Source: Crotophaga sulcirostris (lineage: Eukaryota > Chordata > Aves > Cuculiformes > Crotophagidae). From it: DNA of 64,000 nucleotides. The notes beneath the pieces are model-generated. The model worked only from the letters and a program-made list of their open reading frames with translations. It did no database searches and was not told the origin of the DNA. Below are positions 37,301-48,433 of this stretch, piece after piece; positions within the stretch are counted from its first letter, which is position 1, and every line of letters begins with the position of its first letter. The translations under genes and the position numbers were made by a program. The DNA is taken from contig VYZB01000040.1 in assembly GCA_013397455.1 (NCBI GenBank), forward strand, positions 1,725,717 through 1,789,716, written 5' to 3'.

Positions 37301-40065
37301 GCAGTGCCTGGTATTGGAATAAACTGCTGCCTTATTAGAGGATAACCATTTAGACCCATTTCACAGCTGGTTCTTAACCTCTCCACGCACCTTGCAGACA
37401 TTCACTGAATTTCCACAGTGACAGCCCTTATCAGCACTTCTCCCTCAGCTCAGACTTAAACTTCAGCATGTCATTGCTCACAACGTGCAGCTCTGATGGG
37501 GTTAATTGTCTCTCTGTGAGGGTGATTGTTTCTGCTGGGAGGGGTCCTCCTCTTGCAGCAGACCCCCAGGGAATACAGGGCAATTTAGGCATCCTGACCT
37601 GTGGAGTGGGTTAGTATGTCACACTTGCTGTTCAGCTGTCACGGCAAGGACTTACAGTGCTGGAGTTGCTCTGGTTCATTAGATTACACATGAAAGCCTC
37701 TGTATGGAGAGTAAAGCATTTCTAAGCAAGAGTTTGAAATAACATGAAATGGCCGGGACCCAAAATGACAGCCAAGGGGGCAAGTGAAGGCTGCAGAAGC
37801 AGATGGTTTCCCTACAGAAAAGGATTCTGAAGAGAGGGGGTAAGCCAAAGGGTGTCTTCTTCTGAGAGGGAGGGATGCTGGGCAAGGCTGCAGGGAGTGA
37901 AGACTAAGGGATATGTTCACAGACCTCAGAGGGCAATAGATGCAGTTCCCCAGTGCTTGAAGTGAGTAAGATGCAGACCAGCCTCCTCCATCCAGCAAAA
38001 ACTCTGCTGTAACACATATCCCAGAGCTTCTGGCCCTCAGCCCTGGACAGCAGGACTCACTCTGTAGTAGGAAGTCCGACTGTGCCTTCCTGTAGCAAAC
38101 CTCCCGGATACCTGAAGCACAACCTTCACTGCTGGCTTTGATGTGTTATGTGCTACTGAGGTTGTGGTTCTCCAGTTGCTGATGGTGAAGGCCAGTGGCT
38201 GATGGGCATAACTCAACCCAGTATGCCACAGAGCAGGCCACTCATTACCTATTTCTCTTATTTCCCAAGAAAAGAATCAGGGAGAATTTATCAGGGAGTA
38301 TGTCTGGAGAAGAGGAGGCTCAGGGGTGACCTTATTGCTCTCTACAACTATCTAAAAGGAGGTTGTAGTCAAGCGGGCGTTGGTCTCTTCTCACAGGTGA
38401 CCAGTGACAGAACTAGAGGGCACGGACTTAAACTTCGTCAGGGGAGGTTTAGACTTGATGTTAAGGAAGAAGTTCTTCACTGAAAGGGTGATTGGCCACT
38501 GGAATGCGCTGCCCAGGGAGGTGGTGGAGTCGCCAACCCTGGATGTGTTTAAGGGAAGACTGGATGAGGCACTCAGTGCCATGGTTTAGGTGATGGGATG
38601 GTGTTAGTGTTGGCTTATAGGTTGGACTTGATGATCTCAGAGGTCCCTTCCAACCTTGTGATACTGCGATCCTGTGATACTGTGATGGGGCAGGATGCCT
38701 GCCCTTTATTGCTGAAGAGTAAGATTATGATAAGCAAGAAACAAAGTTCAAAAGCAGGGCGAGAGACCTGTCGTGGAGGCACTGACTGGACTTGCAGGAG
38801 AAACTGACTCTGCCAAAATAAGAAAAGGAGACACGTGAATTTGGCAGCAGTGTTTTGGATGTAGGAGGAGAGTGCCTAGTGGAAGTCAGAAGTAGTGTTA
38901 AAGTCAGCAGGAGACTGCAGTTAGAAGTGCCCCTGGACTGGCATTGTCTAATTAAAGTAACTGTAAGAAATTTGTAATTTCTTCTGAATTCTTCATTACA
39001 AGATACTATCAGACAAGCTTTTGCCTTGCAACAGATCTTGTTCTATTGTTTCAGTTGTCTTAAAAGTTTTCGCAAAGATTATTTAGATCAACTTGTCACT
39101 TTACAGGAGGACTGTAAAGCTGCTAGGGTGTAAAGGTGCCACCTCCTTTCCCTCTGGAATCCTGATATAATCTGAGTTAAAGTTAGGTGCAGTCGAGGTT
39201 GTAACTTTCAGATTTTGCCAGATGGGTATCTTGCATTTCTCTAGCATTTTTGTCACTGCCGTTAGAACTATTGCTGATGTCCTTGCTAAGACAAGCTAAG
39301 ACTAAGATTCTTTCCACCAGCAGCTATTGCTTCACTTTCTCCATTTTTGGGACAGACTGGCATGGGATGTCTTCTGATAACAAACTCAAGGCTTTTTTAT
39401 TGGGTCTTTCCATTTGTTTGTTTGGCCTATCAATGTGAATGCTTCATAAATTAATGTTGATTGAATTACACACATTTCAGTTCAGATCAATGTACAAAAG
39501 TCTAGCATACTTCTAAGACTTTGCCACAATTGCTAAGGTGGTGACTTTCCTGAAGTACCATTAAAGGAAGTGAGAACTCAGAGCAAAACATCTTCAGAAA
39601 ATGAAGCTTCAAGTGACCAGCAAAAGACTGAGAAAATGGTCAACCTGACAGGAATCTGAGTTTTTTTCCTTGAATCTTGGCTAAGGGCATTTGTGGTATG
39701 GAATGTGGTAACAATTATAATGTGATTATGGGGGCCGCATTTTGCCTCCAGCTACAATAGCATGCTTTTGGTGTTATTGTATGAGATGGTCTGACGCAGT
39801 TGTCTTACGGACACCAAGAAATTCCAGGGTTGTGCCATGGTGAAGACTAAGGTGGTGACCATAGCAGTCCAGTAGACATTCAAATGCTTCAGGATGGATA
39901 GTGCTTTCTTTCTAAAGAAGTCAGTTTGAGCTGATATGAGAAATAGTGATACACTGGTATGTATGGGGCTAAATAAATAAATATATTTGGCAATAACACT
40001 TGACAGCGGTATCTTCCTTTGCATGCCCTTCGCTCACCACAGTCAATTTTTCGTGCTTTTTCCAG
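34352..40065 (+). other. FGFRL1: FGFRL1 intron between linker and Ig2 exons
   Basis: A 5.7-kb intron with donor gtaagg and acceptor 'cgtgctttttccag'. The only element I can name is the young CR1 copy at 38300-38686. The ORFs on both strands (up to about 127 codons at 34942-35325) show no protein family features. Confidence 0.85.
38300..38686 (+). mobile_element. Young CR1 LINE 3' end, GATACTGTGAT-tail family
   Basis: Starts at 'tgtctggagaagaggaggct', continues through 'tattgctctctacaactatc' and 'cttcgtcaggggaggttta', and ends 'tgatactgcgatcctgtgat' followed by actgtgat. It is the longest copy of this family in the window and near-identical to the one at 31952-32209. It lies wholly within the intron, in the gene's own orientation. 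Confidence 0.94.
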
Positions 40066-40350
40066 CCCGACCCAGGTTCACACAGCCTGCCAAGATGAGG
40101 CGGAGGGTGATTGCCCGTCCCGTCGGCAGTTCCATTCGCCTGAAGTGCGTGGCCAGTGGGAACCCACGGCCTGACATCACGTGGCTGAAGGACAATAAGC
40201 CCCTCACTCCTCAAGAGATCGGGGAGAACAAGAAGAAGAAGTGGACGTTGAACCTGAAGAACCTGAAACCAGAGGACAGTGGGAAATACACCTGCCGAGT
40301 GTTCAACAAAGTTGGAGAAATCAATGCAACATACAAAGTTGAAGTAATCC
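40066..40350 (+). CDS. FGFRL1: FGFRL1 Ig2 domain exon
   Basis: This 285-nt, 95-codon exon encodes the second immunoglobulin-like domain, the main FGF- and heparin-binding module of the receptor. Counting from the split codon, the B-strand Cys is residue 28 (LKCVASG), the core Trp is 40 (DITWLKD) and the F-strand Cys is 77 (SGKYTCRV). Before the first Cys is the basic segment [14 protein letters not shown], equivalent to the heparin-contact region of FGF receptors. A second basic run, NKKKKW, lies at 55-60. An N-glycosylation sequon, NAT, is at 87. The sequence is very close to human FGFRL1 from memory. Junctions: 'ttttccag' acceptor and c|gtaagt donor, phase 1 at both ends. The 160-codon ORF opposite is a shadow. 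Confidence 0.97.
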
Positions 40351-43053
40351 GTAAGTGCAGCATCTGGGGTGGAAAGGCAGGGAGGGAGCTTTGAGAAGGG
40401 GACTGTTGCGGGAAAGAGAGTGTGATGGCACGTGTGCAGTGCTGATGGCACAGAAATGGGTAAGCATCAAAACCAGCAGAGACAGAGAAAACATTATTGT
40501 AATGCTAGAATAAACCTAACACCTTGGTAAGACCGAATAGCAATAATACTATTTAGTAGCTGAAGTGAGGAGAGATACTTGGGAAACAGTCATCTCTAAG
40601 GGCACCTGCCTGGTGAAAGTTCACTGTTGCCCAGTTCAATCTTACACTACCAACGGAGTCAATTCAAGGACAGACTGAGACCTGAGAAAGCCCTTTCATG
40701 TACCATAGAGGAGGGCTGGAAATATTTAGGGTGGCCCAGATTTCTCTATCAGAACAGTAATAGGGTGAAACCAATCAATTGAAAATTTCGTCTAGATAGA
40801 TAGCTGTAACAGGAGGCCCACTTCATTAGGGAAGCATCCCAAGGGAATTAGTAGAAATCTTATGACTGGAGTGATTATCCAGACAAGGGTTTAGGCCCAG
40901 ATTTTTTTAAAAAACATTTGGACATCTCAAGGTTCAAGTGGGTACAAATGAGATACTAAAAAAAAAATCCCTCTACGGTCCTGTCTGTGTCTTTAGATGC
41001 CTACATAACTTTAAGGATTCAGCCCTTAGAAGATGATCTGTGGGGGATTACCCTGCACTGTGATGGGGTGGAGTAAATTGCTCTTACTTTGTAGCTGTTC
41101 TGATTCTTGGTCTCTAATCTCCTGTTTCCCCTATTATTACTGAAGATAATTATACTCAAATCCTACCTAATTCTACTAGAGAAGAGCTTGTATTCTTAAA
41201 TCATTGTGCTTTGTCTGTGACATCATCATAAGTTGTCATGGAAATGATTACAGAGCAGCCAGCTCAAGAAGTGGAGAAGATGAGCAGAGTGGAGGGAAGA
41301 TGGAATAGCCTTCACTAATTAGGAGCAGGGGCACAGAGGGCTATTTTCAGCAACATGGAAAGCATGTTGTTTGTCTATCTGTGCACACATTTTAGCATGA
41401 GAAAATTTATCCCAGTGTGAAAGACTGTTCTTAAAGGCAAAGATCTGCTCTATGATAAGTTCTTTCTCTAGAATCACAGGAATTAAAAGCACATGTGGGG
41501 AGCTCTGTTGGTCTCTGAAGGCACAAACCTGCTGGACATCTGGGATTGATAAAGATGCAGCTGTGTGGAGACAGTAAAAACATGTGTTTACACTAAAACC
41601 AGGAGCAGAGACAGGGAAATGAATCAAGCCCCATCCTAATGGCAGCTGTGGCATTTTCACTTCATCAAAACCAGACAGCACCAGGAACAAACCCTTTTCT
41701 GTGTCCCTGTTTATCTTGGTTTTTATCAACTTAAAGATGTATGTAACCTTTGTTTTCATTAGCTTTTGCTGGCTAGGAGTGAAAACAGTAACCAAAGCTG
41801 GAACCAGAGTCAAGGAGATAAGGGCATTAAGCAGTTTTCAGACGTCTTTCTATTTTTAACATCGTTCTGTGGAGCATTACAGGTTTTATTCAATTTCCTC
41901 CTTTTCTTTTTCCCCCTGAGCCTCCACTCCCAAGTCCTGCTTATCTGAGTCTCAGTCTCCCCAGCTGTGATTACTGATCGTAGTCCCAAGGCAAAGCCTA
42001 TAGAGACCACTGTGGTATTTTTGTTTCCCAAGCCCATCTTTAGACCCCTCTTTATTGAAAGTATCCTGAGTTTTTGAAAGAGGGTCCATTGTTCCATCCT
42101 CTCACCCTAAAGCCAGTGCTGGTGGGAGCTGTTTTGTTACATGCTCAATCCAACAGTGTTTGCTGTCAAAAGTGGTTGAAGATTGCCAGCAGTTACCACC
42201 CACTGTGATAGCACAATTTCTCTCTGTGCCTAGTATAGAGGTTTGCAGTACATCCTTGTCTGGAAACTGTGACTGATTTCTCTGATCCTAGCATTAAAAA
42301 AAAAAAATAAAACCCAAACATTCCTCAGAATGAGGGATATATTTTTCCTTTGACTTGATGTGGTGTTGACACAACCTAAGGCTTATGATCATGCTGGAAA
42401 GGATAGTCTTGTGAACCTCTTGTGTTTGATTTCCTCTCCTACCTTCATGTTCCCTTCATCAGCTGAGACTTTAGACAAAAAAACGTTGTGAGAAAGGACA
42501 GATTTTATTATGGGCCAGAAAAGCAAAAGCTTGAGCACTTCCTCCACAAAAGTTTCCTCCATAGTGAGTGTGGGAACGATTAGAATGAAGAAATAAATAA
42601 TAAAAGCAGAGACGTGAGGATGAAGTGATGATCTTCTCTACTGGAAGTGCCAGTGGTCACAGCTCCTCCAGCAGTGGATGACATGGCATGGGATGGCTTC
42701 CATCACAGTTTGGTCCCCATGGGCAGCTACCAGGCCCAGCAACAGAGATGACAAATATCTCCTGAAGGATTCCCAGACAAAAGATAAGACAATATCCATA
42801 GTCTGCCATTAATCCATGAAAGAAGGGGCCTTTTCCCATCTAATTATGTTTGTCCTTAGGGAGCATTTGGGAAGGGCAAAAAGAGAAGGAATATGTCTTA
42901 TCCCACCCCTCATCGTCCCCAGACTGGGGGTAGCCACAGTGGTTCTGGTGTGGATTCTCAATAGATGTGTGGTTGTATCTGAGAATACATAAATTCTGTC
43001 ATTTTCACTGGTAAATTGCACCCTCCCGGACATGGTAGTAAGAGACACAACAC

Positions 43054-43405
43054 CACAGAATCACACAATGGCTGAGGTTGGAAGGGGTCTCTGGAGCTCA
43101 TCAGGTCCAACCCTCCTTGCTCAAGCAAGGTCACCTAGATCTGGTCGCCCAGGAGCATGTCCAGATGAATTTTGAATGTCTTCCAGGTTGCCACAATATC
43201 TCTGGGCAACCTGTGTCAATGCTTGATCATTCTCACAGTAGAGAAGTGTTTCCTGATGTTCAGAGGGACCCTCCTTTGTTTCAATTTGTGTCCATTGCCT
43301 CTTGTCCTGTCACTGGGCACCACTGAAAAAAGCCTGGCTTCATCTTCCTTACATCTTCCCTTCAGATATTTATAAACATTGATAAGACATCATTAGGGTC
43401 AATAT
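43054..43405 (-). mobile_element. CR1 LINE 3' fragment, reverse orientation
   Basis: Reads on the + strand as 'acagaatcacacaatggctg', 'aggttggaaggggtctctgg', 'tcaggtccaaccctccttgc', later 'gcctcttgtcctgtcactgg' and 'atatttataaacattgata'. This is the classic reverse complement of a CR1 3' end. Divergence is moderate and the right-hand limit is approximate. Confidence 0.92.
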
Positions 43406-43897
43406 CAAGAGAACATTTACAGTGAAATAATCCACTTCATTTGTATTCAGACCTGTACTATGGCCCAAATTTAATCCTGAAATGAGTTTTGGCCTTTTTG
43501 GCTATTATCAGACCATTTATCTTCCTCTGTTCAAGATTCAAGAAAGATCACTGCAGTCTCTGACCCTGTAGATCAAGGAACACTGTTAAAATCCATTAGT
43601 CTGGGATAAGGTCCTGAGGCATGGGAATAAGTGGATGGACTCTCTTGTCATCTCATAGCTTCAGTGTACAGCAATGGAATGGGGAAATTCAGCAGTCCAG
43701 ACTGGACTTACAATACTTGCCAAGGAGCAGAAAGGCCTTGGTTGACTTTGTGTGGTGCTGAGTAATGCCACCACAGACTGGGTACCCTAATATCAATGTT
43801 TCATGGGTGACCTGAGAAAGCAGAAAACACAGCAAAGACAGTAAGATATTCTACAGGAGATTCTTAAGACCCTGGTTAGCAGTTTAACTTCTTAGCA

Positions 43898-44205
43898 GTT
43901 TGGAGGGTTGTTCAGTGTAGAGAGGAGAAGGCTGAAGAAAGTGTTCCAAAATATGAGGACTAAGAGGGAGAGCAAACTTTTCTCCAGGTCTGATGCAGAT
44001 AGAGTAACTTCCTTGTCTGAAATAGGAACATTCAGGTTAGTCATGAGAAAAGACTTGCTAAGCCTCTGACAATGGAATATTTGTCTGGAGAGACTGGAGA
44101 GCATCTAGCATTAGAAGCTTTGGCAGAGACTGGGCAAATTTATATTAGGAGAGGTCTGCAGAAATCTCAGCCTACCTTGGAGCAAGAAGTTGGACTAGAC
44201 AATTA
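43898..44205 (+). mobile_element. Diverged CR1 LINE 3' fragment
   Basis: Recognisable pieces in order: 'gggttgttcagtgtagaga' then 'ggagaaggctgaag', 'ttcaggttagtcatgagaaa', 'cctctgacaatgga', and 'gaagttggactagacaatt'. The tail is lost. This is an older insertion about 100 bp upstream of the Ig3 acceptor region. Confidence 0.65.
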
Positions 44206-44306
44206 TTTTGCTTCCCTCCTATGCCTTTTTCCTCTGTTTTTGTAATCAGAACTTGATGAGATTGGCAAATCCCTCTTTCTATGGAGCTCCCTGTGTTTTC
44301 TTGCAG

Positions 44307-44660
44307 AGAGGACGAGGTCCAAACCCATCCTGACAGGGACACACCCTGTCAACACAACGGTAGACTATGGTGGGACCACGTCCTTCCAGTGCAAAGTCCG
44401 CAGCGATGTCAAACCCGTCATCCAGTGGCTGAAAAGGGTGGAGTATGGCACGGAGAGCAAGTACAACTCAACCATTGACGTTGGGGGACAGAAGTTTGTT
44501 GTGCTGCCCACGGGGGAGGTCTGGTCTCGTCCCGATGGTTCCTACCTGAACAAACTGATGATTACTCGAGCCAAGGAAGAAGATGCAGGGATGTACATTT
44601 GCCTAGGGGCAAACACCATGGGCTACAGCTTTCGCAGTGCTTTTCTCACAGTCCTGCCAG
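44307..44660 (+). CDS. FGFRL1: FGFRL1 Ig3 domain exon
   Basis: This 354-nt, 118-codon exon encodes the third immunoglobulin-like domain. Counting from the split first codon (Gln), the B-strand Cys is residue 29 (SFQCKV), the core Trp is 41 (IQWLKR) and the F-strand Cys is 99 ([14 protein letters not shown]). Sequons are NTT at 16 and NST at 54. Unlike FGFR1-3, FGFRL1 encodes Ig3 in a single exon, so there are no alternative IIIb/IIIc halves, and none is seen here. In FGFRL1, Ig3 is known to matter for cell adhesion and fusion. The sequence is nearly the same as human from memory. Donor g|gtgagt; both ends phase 1. Confidence 0.97.
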
Positions 44661-45927
44661 GTGAGTTATGCCTTTTTTATCTCCCATCTGAACCAACAGT
44701 CTGCCTCATGTTATTTATTAATACAACTACTGATGCCCGTTGGGCTTCATGGTCCTCTGTGATGCTGATTGAAGCTAGCCCAGTTGTGATAAGAATGAAC
44801 GAGCGACTAAATCGAACCTGATTTAAATCAGCCCCTGCAGAAATCCTCTTGATGATGTTTCCTTTTCTCTCTTCATGGGGAATAATGATTGCAGCAAGGT
44901 GAAATAAGATGCAAGATCTGCTCCCATATGGAAGAGGAGCTGAGAAAGGATGCTGCAGTTGCAGGCATTACATCACATCAGTGACAGGGTGCAGGACAGA
45001 AGAGGGGAACTGAATCACAGCACAACCCCATTCCCTTACATTTCTCCTTGCTCTTGCTTTTCTTTATATTGCTTTTACTGGTAAAAGGAAACAATGATCC
45101 AGGCCCATAAAATAAGAGAAGAATAAAAACTGTCCCGGTCACAAGGAAAGGAAAAGAATAGGTGTGAAAGAGAGAATGATTAATTAGTTAAATTCTTATC
45201 CAGTGATCCCCTGGGGACCCTTGTACCAAACTCACAGCTGCTTCCTTCTCTCCCCAGGCCTCAGGGCTGGTGGTCATGTCCAACTGAGGCTGTATCAAGT
45301 GTGTTTGAGGCGCATCCTTGCTTTATCATTTATTCCTTTGTCTCCTGACTGTGCAATTCCGCTCTGCTAAAGAGTTTTTATTGAAAAGGGCACTTCTTTC
45401 TGCCTCATCTTGCTGTGTGAATCTAGCTCCAGATCGTCCAGTTTTATGACACAAATCAATACTGCTGCTTTTTCTTCTCCTTCACCACCACAAGGCTATC
45501 ATAGCTAAGAGAGTGCAGGATCTGCAGCCAATATCAGAATATTTTATCAGGTCTAATGGGGTGTCTCCAGTCAAGACACCAGTCAGAGACAGAGATCATT
45601 AACTCTCCCGTACTGTTAGGACTGGTTTTCTGTGTAGGTAGTGGGGAAAATGCTCATGACTCCTGTAACTAAGGCAGCATGGCTTCTTCTGCTCACTGAT
45701 TGCCAAAGCTCTGCATCTCAGCAGCTATTGAGAGTTACTGGCGTGAATTTAGATACTGACAGCAGGTTGCCAAGTAAGAAAATACTCTTGGCGTCTTCTT
45801 CTGCATCACTTAGATTTAGGACTAAACTCCAACCAGAAAACCTGTCAATCCCAAAGAAAAGGCTGTGTGGGTGGGATATAACTCAAAGCCTCCGGGATTT
45901 TCTGAACTATGAGAGTCTGATCCAGCT

Positions 45928-45969
45928 CCCATTTAAATCAGTGGGAGACTTTCCATTGATTTAAATGGG
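45928..45969. repeat. Palindromic core of an ancient amniote repeat
   Basis: CCCATTTAAATCA at 45928-45940 pairs perfectly with TGATTTAAATGGG at 45957-45969. After one G-T position, TGG/CCA continues the stem around an 8-base loop. The flanks ('gagtctgatccagct' and 'ccagaaccagaccctgcaag') fit an old repeat common in reptile and bird genomes, which often carries such a 'cccattga..tcaatggg' palindrome. I cannot assign it to a named family with confidence. Confidence 0.6.
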
Positions 45970-46252
45970 TCTATAATGAGGCATCATACCAGAACCAGAC
46001 CCTGCAAGCCTGTTGGTATTGGCAATGACAAAGAAGGAGAACCCAGCTTGCCCTCAGAGGCAAAGTTGTGGTTGCAAGGCCATGAGTTAGAAAAACACCA
46101 TTTTGCTTGTAAATCTACCAGATTTGACATAGTGAGCTCCGAAGAACAGCATGGATGAACATCAAAACACTTTTGTTTCACTCCAGCAGAGGATTTCTGC
46201 CAACCAACCTGAAGACTGTTGTTTTCGTGGTTAGCTGATAGGTCAGTTCTCT

Positions 46253-46330
46253 GATCCTGTCTTGCTCTGAGCGGGGAGTTGGACCAGGTGACCTCCAGAC
46301 TCCCCTTCCAGCCTAAATTGTTCTGTAATT
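46253..46330 (+). mobile_element. Short CR1 3' terminal fragment
   Basis: About 80 bp resembling the last part of a CR1 3' end: 'gagcggggagttggaccagg', 'tgacctccagactccccttc', 'cagcctaaattgttctgtaa'. Strongly truncated and diverged. Confidence 0.75.
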
Positions 46331-46914
46331 TCCAGTGTTGGTGAATCAAAGTTTTGTATATTGAGGTCAACAGTATAGGTCCTTCTGATTTTTCAAAGAG
46401 ACCACATGGTATATATTTAACATTTCAAACTAGCCATAGGATCGTTTTTCAAGGAGAGAAAAAAAGGCGTCAGTGTCTCAAAAGAATTTTTACTTGAAAG
46501 TTAAGCAATATGTGTTTGAATATAACATATCAGGGGATTTGAATAGGCTGCGGTTTTCAGTGTCTTGAGTATCTCCCTATAAGCTGAATTTTGTGCCCAG
46601 ATATTTTTCAGGCCTTTGGAAATCCCAGCTGGTAGCCATCTAGATGGGGATTTTGATAGCTAGGATCCTACTCTAGAACTCCTTTTAGGTCTATAAATCA
46701 AGAGATCAGGCTGAGAAACCAGAGTGGCTGCACAGGAATGTACAGCCTGCCAACAGCAGAGGGTGGGAGGGGAAGGTAGGTGTGAAAGATGCTGTCTGAA
46801 GCATCTTATGTCCTCCAGTAGATGAATTTACTGCCCTTGGGAAGCCAAAGGTAGCTCCAAAGGGACTGGTGGAGTAGAGACCATTTGGCATAGGGAGATG
46901 GACACACACTTCAA

Positions 46915-47110
46915 TGCCATGTGAACTTTCACCCAGCGGGTGGTGGAGCACTGGAACAGGCTCCCCAGGGAAGTAGTCATGTCACCCAGTCTGCCAGTAT
47001 TCAAGAAGCATTTGGACAATGCCCTCAGTGTGAATGCTGGGATTGTCCTATGTAGGGATGGGAGTTGGACTCGATGATCCTTCCAACCTGGGTGATTCTA
47101 TGATTCTATG
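46915..47110 (+). mobile_element. CR1 LINE 3' end, octamer-tail family
   Basis: About 195 bp: 'gtgaactttcacccagcggg', 'tggtggagcactggaacag', 'gctccccagggaagtagtca', then 'gttggactcgatgatccttc', with an ATTCTATG-type tail at 47095-47110. Confidence 0.9.
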
Positions 47111-47773
47111 ACTCAGTTCTCCATGAAGACAAGACATGAGCTCACCTACAGGTTTCTGATCCTTCAGTCTTCCTCCCAGTCACACAAAAGGCTCAAGACA
47201 AGACCCTCAAAACACCACATGCATGCTACCTGCCATGGTGGAGCATTGCTGAGTAGCACCAGTGCTGCTAGGTGGGGGTACTAAAGAGTGTCTAAAGCTC
47301 ACGTTGACACAGCTACACCTGGCAGAGGCAAGTGGGCAAAGTGCCATTACTCTGCACAACCCAGTCGTGCCTCCTTGGCTGCTGACATGAAGGTATTACT
47401 GACACGTCGTGTGTTGTGTCCTCCGATCTGGGCAGCCAAGCCCAGTCTGTCGTAGAGTGAGAGTGTTAGGAAACTCTCTTGGACTGGCTCTAGTTCATCC
47501 ATTAAAACTTGGATCAGAAAGTAAAATATCCCCCAAAGACTCCCCTCCCGACCCCTAAACCAGAGAGAATGAGTTACTTGTCCTTCCAGGAGCACTGAAA
47601 AGCAAAGCAGTTACCAAACATCATGTGCTGGCTTGATTTCTCCCTTGTTACTTGGTCTGGCAGGGTTGCCAGACAGCCTGTACAAAAGCCAGCCCAAGTG
47701 TGACATCTGTTTTGAATTCACTTCGCCTGCATTTAATTAACTCTTTCTGTTTCCCTCCTGCCGTGATGTCCAG

Positions 47774-48183
47774 ATCCCAAGCCTCCAAGTGCACCTGTGC
47801 CCCCCTCCTCGGCCAGCAGCCTTCCCTGGCCTGTGATCATTGGCATCCCTGCTGGAGCTGTCTTCATCTTCGGAACAATCCTCCTGTGGCTTTGCCAGAC
47901 CAAGAAGAAACCCTGCTCCCCACCAGCTGCTGCTCCCGTGCACCGGCCGCAGCCCCGGGACAGGATCTGCGTCTCCCAGGTCCCAGACAAAGACTGCATC
48001 TCCTCCATAAACTATGAGGAATACGTTGCCCAGCAGCAACATTTACTGTCTCAAGGGCCCTCACTTGCCCCAGCTATGGCATCCAAAATGTACCCAAAGA
48101 TTTACACGGACATTCACACCCACACTCACTCGCACGTGGAAGGCAAAGTCCATCAGCACCAGCACATTCAGTACCAGTGCTAA
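47774..48183 (+). CDS. FGFRL1: FGFRL1 terminal coding exon (stalk, TM, cytoplasmic tail)
   Basis: Encodes 136 residues, counting the split Asp, then TAA at 48181-48183. A Pro/Ser stalk ([13 protein letters not shown]) precedes one transmembrane helix, residues about 19-41 ([16 protein letters not shown] and on to LLWLC, about 47827-47895). A basic stop-transfer QTKKK and a tail of about 95 residues follow. There is no kinase domain. The tail ends with two overlapping YxxPhi motifs, YPKI and YTDI (48091-48114), then a His-rich end (HTHTHSH, HQHQH) and final YQC. In FGFRL1 these tyrosine and histidine elements are known to steer the receptor from the surface to endosomes/lysosomes. The middle of the tail (for example [13 protein letters not shown]) differs clearly from human, and the His run is shorter. 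The + and - ORFs of about 100-120 codons here in other frames are shadows. Confidence 0.97.
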
Positions 48184-48293
48184 GAGGGCGGCCGTGTACA
48201 GTAGCTCGTTTGGGCTTTTCCTCGTGGTACCTCAGAAGAGACTGCTCCAAGTCAGCTCACACTGCCAGCAATAGGCAAAACAGACAGAAAAGA

Positions 48294-48433
48294 TTATATA
48301 TATGATTTTAAATATATATACATATATATAATTGTATATGCGTGTGTGTATGTGTGTGTATATATATGTGTATATATCTACATCTATCTATATAAATATA
48401 TATATAATAGAGAAAGACAGAGAGAGAAAAGAG
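48294..48433. repeat. AT/GT-rich microsatellite in the 3' UTR
   Basis: Compound low-complexity repeat: (AT)n, then GTGTGTGTATG units, then (TA)n with ATCT units, then a short AGAGAG run. It begins about 110 bp after the stop codon and is likely length-polymorphic. Confidence 0.93.

Larger units (their letters stand above)
40351..44306 (+). other. FGFRL1: FGFRL1 intron between Ig2 and Ig3 exons
   Basis: A 4.0-kb intron (donor gtaagt, acceptor 'ccctgtgttttcttgcag'). It contains a reverse CR1 fragment at 43054-43405 and a diverged forward one at 43898-44205. A 164-codon - strand ORF at 41319-41813 is the longest intronic ORF outside repeats. I see no domain, start context or splice support for it. 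Confidence 0.85.
44661..47773 (+). other. FGFRL1: FGFRL1 intron between Ig3 and terminal exons
   Basis: A 3.1-kb intron (donor gtgagt; acceptor with tract 'ctctttctgtttccctcc' and AG at 47772-47773). It holds an old palindromic repeat at 45928-45969 and CR1 fragments at 46253-46330 and 46915-47110. No coding exon is seen. Confidence 0.85.

Noticed and set aside
39969..40451. 160-codon ORF on the - strand
   Set aside because: It is antisense to the Ig2 exon. The length reflects the open, GC-rich coding exon on the + strand, and the peptide has no family features.
41319..41813. 164-codon ORF on the - strand in the Ig2-Ig3 intron
   Set aside because: No recognisable domain, no splice or promoter context, and amino-acid content like random sequence. 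Probably chance or an old repeat.
47652..48064. Several ORFs of 90-120 codons in other frames and on the - strand of the terminal exon
   Set aside because: Shadows of the FGFRL1 terminal exon. Only the frame giving the TM helix and His-rich tail is supported.
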